Shown here piece by piece: positions 58,716 to 64,000 of a stretch of 64,000 nucleotides of DNA (its first letter is position 1; each line of letters starts with the position of its first letter). The stretch is from Glossina fuscipes (taxonomy: Eukaryota > Arthropoda > Insecta > Diptera > Glossinidae). The notes beneath the pieces are model-generated. The model did not search any database, was not told the origin of the DNA, and saw nothing but the letters and a program-made list of their open reading frames with translations. The stretch spans positions 3,504,747 to 3,568,746 of the forward strand of contig NW_023998431.1 in the NCBI RefSeq assembly GCF_014805625.2. Reading direction: 5' to 3'. The translations under genes and the position numbers were made by a program.

Positions 58716-59720
58716 TTAGTATTTAGGGAAATAAAGTGTTATTGGTCTAATGCTTGTGTATAATGGAAGCAAATCAATGCTTTCGAATATTTTAGGTCTT
58801 CCTCTTTTAGGTGAGAGGTCTAATACTTTGAATTCGGAGTTGTCATCCAAGGACGTTTTATAAAACATCTTATGTGGAATATTTTTTAGAAATCTGATCC
58901 ATTGTATTTTTAGCCAAGACACAGCTTCTCCATTGGTGTTTTTCTTTCTATTATTCGTTAATTCTTTTAGTTGTTTTGCCGAAATGAAATCTTTCTGGGC
59001 CATTTGTACTACCAAAAATGGGTTTCTCCTTTTACATGATTCCATTAAATTATAATAATGCTCAGGGATGTATAAATAATTCGATTCTTTACTTTTAGTT
59101 TCTATCAAACCGAAATTGCGATCATTTGGCAAAAAAGAATGGCCGGATACCATAAATTTATGATCAACTGTTTCAACATTATTATCAGATAAATGAACAA
59201 TTTTTAACCATATTAAAGCTATGTTAATGTCACGATTTTGTCCTGAGCAGGCGTCACTGTAAGCTATGACATGCTTTTTAGTGGTAATGTCCCGAATGTG
59301 CTTTAAGATGCATGACGCAACTTCCTGTGATCCTCTTGAGGCGATTGTTTCATCCCATGCATACATTTTAGCACTTTCATTGTGCAAATTATGAAACCCC
59401 AAATTGTATACATACATGTTGCGCTTACAATAAGCTACCGAAACAGAAAGTTTTGGGTACGAAGGTGTTTTCTGTAGATCAAATGTGAATCCGTAATATT
59501 CACTCGGGTTATCTTTTCCTTTTTGTATGTCATTTGTTAAACTTTTTCTAGCCTGTTCGGCACTGTTAAGATGTGAATCATGAATTTCCATAAGATGCAA
59601 CTTCTCGTCTTCATTACTGGATGCTTCCATTTGTTGTTTTAGTGAATCACACTCTTGACACGTGTCTTTACGACGAGTATGAAAATTTAAGTTGAACTTC
59701 ATATTGAACCACTCCTTCAC
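58716..59720 (-). CDS. DUF7869-like protein, 5'-truncated, probably transposon-derived
   Basis: An intact 334-codon frame, the largest intact coding signal in the window apart from the mariner. Visible features are KDTCQECD (about residues 18-25, CxxC) with His residues at about 47 and 50, suggesting a zinc site; FTFDLQK (Asp81); MYAWDETIASRGSQEV (119-134); YSDACSGQNRD (Asp156); and SGHSFLPNDRNFGLIE (192-207). An AT-hook-like KRGRPK lies at 305-310. The wording matches insect proteins annotated with DUF7869, a multi-copy family. I infer a DDE/RNase-H-like transposase origin from the spaced acidic residues. The frame stays open to 59786 but has no ATG upstream of Met7. The N-terminal part seen in relatives is missing, so this is a fragment or an exon. 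Confidence 0.6.
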   Translation of the reverse strand: MKEWFNMKFNLNFHTRRKDTCQECDSLKQQMEASSNEDEKLHLMEIHDSHLNSAEQARKSLTNDIQKGKDNPSEYYGFTFDLQKTPSYPKLSVSVAYCKRNMYVYNLGFHNLHNESAKMYAWDETIASRGSQEVASCILKHIRDITTKKHVIAYSDACSGQNRDINIALIWLKIVHLSDNNVETVDHKFMVSGHSFLPNDRNFGLIETKSKESNYLYIPEHYYNLMESCKRRNPFLVVQMAQKDFISAKQLKELTNNRKKNTNGEAVSWLKIQWIRFLKNIPHKMFYKTSLDDNSEFKVLDLSPKRGRPKIFESIDLLPLYTSIRPITLYFPKY

Positions 59721-59757
59721 ACGTGATGTATTATTTCCATCACATTTTTTTACATTC

Positions 59758-59785
59758 AGTTTGTATGTAATAGTTTGTATGTAAT
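59758..59785. repeat. Tandem 14-bp duplication at the 5' edge of the DUF7869-like frame
   Basis: AGTTTGTATGTAAT occurs twice head to tail. It sits where the open frame begins on the - strand and may mark the truncation or insertion boundary. Confidence 0.6.
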
Positions 59786-59789
59786 TCTA

Positions 59790-60934
59790 CGACCCAATTG
59801 AGTGGTGATATATATACATTAATAATATATATGCTAAAGTCGTACAGGCGTATAGGAAATCTTTACAAACGAAAGCCGTAATATATTTTACTATCATCCT
59901 TCGTTTGTGGTCACAATGGCAATGGAAACTTTTCTCTGGTAAATATTCTTTATCGCGCAGATTCTTTGCATTTGATCTTAATATTGCCTGGGAGGTGCTG
60001 AATAAGCGGAAAAGCTAATAAACATAGAATCTCATTCTAATGAAAAATGCCGTGAAGCGGATTGTAGCAATGCACAGACCAACATGAAATGTTACAAAAG
60101 TGCTTAAAAGCTATCGTTGCCAGTTTCTGTTTTTAAGCCGATAGCATTATACTGAATAACCGTCAGGAATTGAAGTCCAATTAATCATTTAAAGAAAAAG
60201 TCCTGCTTTTTTTGATCGTATGAATATGATCAAGGAGCTGGCTTTACCTTTAGTGTTTCATATAAAAATTTCTCCAACAAAACCTTGTTTTGAAAACGAC
60301 GTCATGCAAAACGACATCTGCAAAAAACCGGAATATATGAATATAATGGAAATCGTTCGAAGAAGGCCGAGAAATATTATTTGATATAAGAATTGTCTCA
60401 ATAGATGAACATATTTTTCGAAACCTCAATCAACGTAATTGATACGAATACGTTGTTGCCCTAATCACTTCACTAACGTAATCGTAGTTGTATCGCTAGC
60501 GATGAATTTCCACTTGAATGCGACGAAGGGGACTTGAGTACGTAAAGTTATATTTTCTTTAGCAACTTGACTTAAGACTTGCTTATTCAATGAAGAAAGA
60601 AATAATCGTGTCGCTATATGTTAGATTTCCTTTTCTAAATATTTTGTATTTATTTATACCTACCTGTGTAAGTAAAATCGAAAATTGAACAAGATTGATA
60701 ATATTTCTATAGCACTTAAGCGATTTTTTTTCTTTCATGTCACATTATGTAACTTTTCAACGATGATAATGCCACTTCCGTGGGCTGTCAAAAAGTGATA
60801 TATGAAAGTGTGGTTATATATTTGTTATATAGCTGTGTTTGTTTAACTCTTTAAAGATTTTTCATTTTAAACTTTTACTGAATAGTTCGTCAAAAAATTT
60901 ATTTAACTTTATTTTGCCCTTTAAAAACGTTTTA
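59790..60934. other. AT-rich stretch, no gene seen
   Basis: I looked on the - strand for upstream exons of the DUF7869-like frame and saw none with recognisable wording. Nothing else is supported. Confidence 0.4.
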
Positions 60935-60975
60935 AAATTATTTTTCTCCTTTTTCTCTTTCAGGTGAGTAATAAT
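60935..60975 (+). promoter_or_regulatory. Putative recursive (ratchet) splice site 2
   Basis: A long pyrimidine tract (about 60939-60960, interrupted by few purines) ends CTCTTTCAG at 60963 and is followed directly by GTGAGTAATA from 60964. Both halves are strong: a textbook CAG acceptor and a consensus GTGAGT donor with no exon between. A further donor-like TT|GTAAGTATG lies near 61060 and could define an RS-exon. It is on the same strand as site 1, 48.7 kb downstream. Confidence 0.6.
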
Positions 60976-61595
60976 ATCTTCATCAATACCAAGTAATTAA
61001 AAGTCTTGTAAATGCACTCAAAGCCAAGTCATTTTTCAAGTATTTAAGCCACTGCGTTGTAAGTATGTATACATCTAGATCTTATACATATAAATATTAT
61101 ATATATATATATATATATATTTTCTTATACTTACAGTCGCTCATTTGTGTTCGTCTTGAACTTTCTCAGAGAAAAGTTATGCTTATTGCAAGCATTTTTC
61201 CACTTGAAATAAGAAAACTTCATATATAAAAAAATTATCCTACGCCCTTTTTGAGTTTCCTCCCTGTTATTCTCGGGTTAATTGATACTAAAAGTTTTTC
61301 ATCAAAAAAAAAGAAAAAAAAGAAAAAATTGTTTTGATCGAAACTTAAAACCTATATAATGAGTTACGTACATGGTCAAAGTTGAAAAGTATATATATTT
61401 CAATGTTAATTAATTTAATTATATATTAAAGAAAGTGCTTAAAAGGAAAGGGCTTTTCTCCTAACGAGCATGAATAATAAATTAAAGCTAAAATAAAGTT
61501 TATGGTTATAAAAAGTTTGGAGCGCGCTTGGTTTAGAAATTTTTATTATTTATACATGTGGTATATAAATGTTTAATGCATATGTGTTTGTGTGT

Positions 61596-61641
<46 letters not shown>

Positions 61642-63050
61642 TTATAGGTACAAACACTTATATGCATATTGTTTTGATACATTATGTATATTTTTACTAT
61701 ATAATCATCCCCAACTTCAATGCCAATTATCTTACGACTTTTATGAAATAATTGCCGCCAAAAATTATGCTACAATAGATGGAAAAAAACATATCATGTA
61801 AACATTGCCTTTGCGCATATGCGTATATATATATGTTGAGAAATATGGTGAATATGTACGAACAAGGAAGAGAAAGACTGCAAGATAGAGAGGGAAAGAA
61901 TGGACTTTTTCTCTTTGTTTATAGTATGAATATTATTTTTATTTCACATATCCCTTTACGAAGAATGTAGAGATGTATTAACTTGATTATTTTGCTTGTA
62001 GCATTTGGTAAAACACATTTAGTCATGTCAGTGTGTTTTTAGATATTTGCAAAGTAACGAAAATTCAAGTCAAAGCTTTAAATGAGTTTTAAACGAAAAA
62101 GAGGCAAATCCATATTTTTTTTTTTTTGCTTTTTTTTTAACAATAAAGAAGAAGAGTTATTATATGCGAACTTTTAAGCAAACACAAATTATACTTTGTA
62201 ATATTTTCGTTTAAAAATTTTCAAAAATTTAGTCGTTGGGATATGGGTTTCGAAAGATCCCTTTTTGGCGGGGAAACGATAGTGTTATGGCGGATTTATC
62301 TGCAATAATAACATGATATGTCATCTTGATATAAATTTTATGATCTTTCCTATTGAGACGAACTTTTAAATTACAATAAAATTGTTTTATTCTCTGTCCA
62401 TGTAAACACGAACTACTTACCCTTGCGCAGTTATTGATACTTTCCTAGCAAAATAACGATGTGTGCTACTGGGAGAAAACAGATGTCATTTCACACTTAA
62501 CCATATAGATAGAAATATATCATAACCGTGTCTCGTTCTCTCTCTCGTGTAAGGTTCTCAACTCTAAAGTATAGATCTATAGGGAAGTTGCTAAATTTTA
62601 AATAGAAACTAACGAATTATTTAATAAAAAATACATTAAAATAAATTTGTTATACTCTCTTTCTCCCATTTTCTCTTTCTCTTTCTAATTATCATTATAC
62701 TTTTGCGTTGTATTTATGTGAGTATGAGAACTTATTATAATACAAAGAGAAAAAAGAAAGTTTCATAAAAAAAAAAAAATTCAGCGATCTTTTGGTTTTT
62801 AAAAAATATCTAAGATTCATCTCAAGACGAACGTTACAGTGTCTTCGACGTTTCAAATCAAAAAATGTTTTTAGTAATTGAGGGAGAAAATGTTTTCTCA
62901 TCCATCACTCAGGGAGTGCTTCCTATTCATGTAACACAGTGGGAGTCAGGAAAGAAGTAAGGAAAGAGAAAGAGATAGGGAAGCAGTCGCAGTCGAGGGT
63001 TTGTGTTCGCGATCTAAGCACCCCAATATCACTATAACCAAAGTAAACTT
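60976..63050. other. AT-rich stretch with microsatellites
   Basis: It holds an AT microsatellite (about 61097-61120) and a GT microsatellite (about 61597-61638), plus A/T runs. Frames over these tracts are low complexity. No gene. Confidence 0.45.
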
Positions 63051-63130
63051 CCCCGCATTGAGATTTGAACTCCCGAACGCCGACATGTTAGTTGCGATTC
63101 TTACCTACTTAGCTACTCGTTGTGACACAT
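63050..63130 (-). repeat. tRNA-like SINE relic
   Basis: On the - strand it has CGAGTAGCTAAGTAGGTAAG (A-box region), then AGTTCAAATCTCAATGCGG (B-box region), followed by GGAAGTTTACTTTGG. The stretch after the B-box resembles the SINE at 18833 (CAAATCTCAAGTGCGG). Confidence 0.5.
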
Positions 63131-63840
63131 AAGACTCTTCGACATTGAGTTTGTCACCAACAGCATGCTACATACGCAAGCGAATAGACGGACAAATGGT
63201 CATGGGGGATATGGTTCAAATCAAAGCACTGGGATTGGCAGCATTATCAATAAATTAAAATACAGCACATTTTTTGTCCCTTCCTAGTAAAAACGCATAC
63301 GTATGCCAATGTCCCATTCAATTATCGAAGCACCTCTTTACCTCTTTACCTCGATACCTCTTTAGGATAACGTTGAGTTCGTTTTCCATGTGTTCTTTAA
63401 AAATATGTAATTGACGGTTTGAGCTTTTTGAAAAAAGGAAGCATGTCACGTTAAGCTTAATGCAGCAAATGCTGTATTCGACTGATGATCTTAGCGGAAT
63501 GTTGGCAAGATTATGTAAACTCTATTCTCGCTTTACTATGATATAACACCTGACTGTTATGAATATTATGTTATGTTAATTATGATTAAATGGTACTCTC
63601 TCTTTAATAAATAGTCGTTCCTAAGTTGATTATAGAAGGGTTGCACGAAAACGAAAAATCTTGAACTATCTTAAATATGAAATTGTAATATCTTTTTAAA
63701 CTCTTTACATGTTACAAAAGGATGGTAAAGTTAGTTGGTTCACACTTTCAAGGTGTTTTTAAAATTGTCTCGTTATTGTAATAAAATTATATTCACCACT
63801 TTATCTCGGCAGTTCTCTCCTTGTTACTAATTTATTTTAT
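63131..63840. other. AT-rich stretch, no gene seen
   Basis: No supported feature. Confidence 0.4.
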
Positions 63841-63847
63841 CTAAAAG

Positions 63848-63953
63848 TCTCTCTCTTTTTGTCACACTCTCTCTCTCTCTCTCTCGCTGTTGCTCTCTTT
63901 TCCTCTTCCTCTCTCTCTCTCACTCTCACTCTTACTCTCACTCTCTCTCCCTA
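63848..63953. repeat. CT-rich microsatellite
   Basis: About 100 bases of imperfect CT/CTCACT repeats near the window end. It resembles a polypyrimidine tract but is not followed by a convincing acceptor. Confidence 0.7.
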
Positions 63954-64000
63954 GTTTTCTCTTTATGAACTTTGACGCGTTTTATTTGCCTCTTATGGAT

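Noticed and set aside
1..64000. CRISPR arrays, bacterial operons or phage
   Set aside because: There are no regularly spaced repeats, no ribosome-binding-site-led genes, and the composition and transposons are those of an animal genome.

Overview
This window looks like non-coding, transposon-littered DNA from an insect, most likely a higher fly (Diptera). I infer that from the AT-rich composition, the TA/GTAT microsatellites and A/T tracts, several mariner and Tc1 relics, LINE relics of insect type, tRNA-derived SINE copies, and the lack of any long intron-free host gene in 64 kb. I cannot name the species. I found no exon that I can assign with confidence to a host gene.

The most interesting reading is that most or all of the window lies inside one very long intron of a gene on the + strand. 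Two sites, at about 12,250 and 60,964, have a long polypyrimidine tract, then AG, then immediately a consensus 5' splice site (TATAG|GTAAGT and TTCAG|GTGAGT). This is the arrangement of 'ratchet' (recursive, zero-nucleotide exon) splice sites known from long Drosophila introns. I found no comparably good site on the - strand. All eight recognisable protein-coding transposon relics lie on the - strand, which is the usual antisense bias of transposons retained in introns.

Layout. 1-12 kb: AT-rich sequence with a tRNA-like SINE relic (1.34 kb), a dispersed repeat (R1), a small element with 28-bp terminal inverted repeats (6.37 kb) and an irritans-type mariner fossil (10.2 kb). 12.2-16.3 kb: ratchet site 1, a young mariner with perfect 32-bp TIRs but a crippled transposase, a second older mariner that still has TIRs and TA duplications, and a Jockey-like LINE fragment. 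16.9-18.7 kb and 30.2-31.4 kb: two nearly identical direct copies of a 1.16-kb block, the first carrying 658 extra bases. Each holds a SINE, and a third SINE lies inverted beside the first. 25.7-28.6 kb: a second copy of the TIR mariner, an R2 dispersed repeat and a nearly G-free tract. 46.5-51.4 kb: a Tc1-like transposon split by a roughly 3.9-kb LINE, a clear nested insertion. 56-58 kb: R2 and R1 repeats. 58.7-59.8 kb: a 334-residue open frame of the DUF7869-like family, probably transposon-derived and 5'-truncated. 61 kb: ratchet site 2.

The genes do not form a pathway. They are independent mobile elements in different states of decay, sitting in what I infer is intronic DNA. All family assignments come from reading translated motifs by eye.
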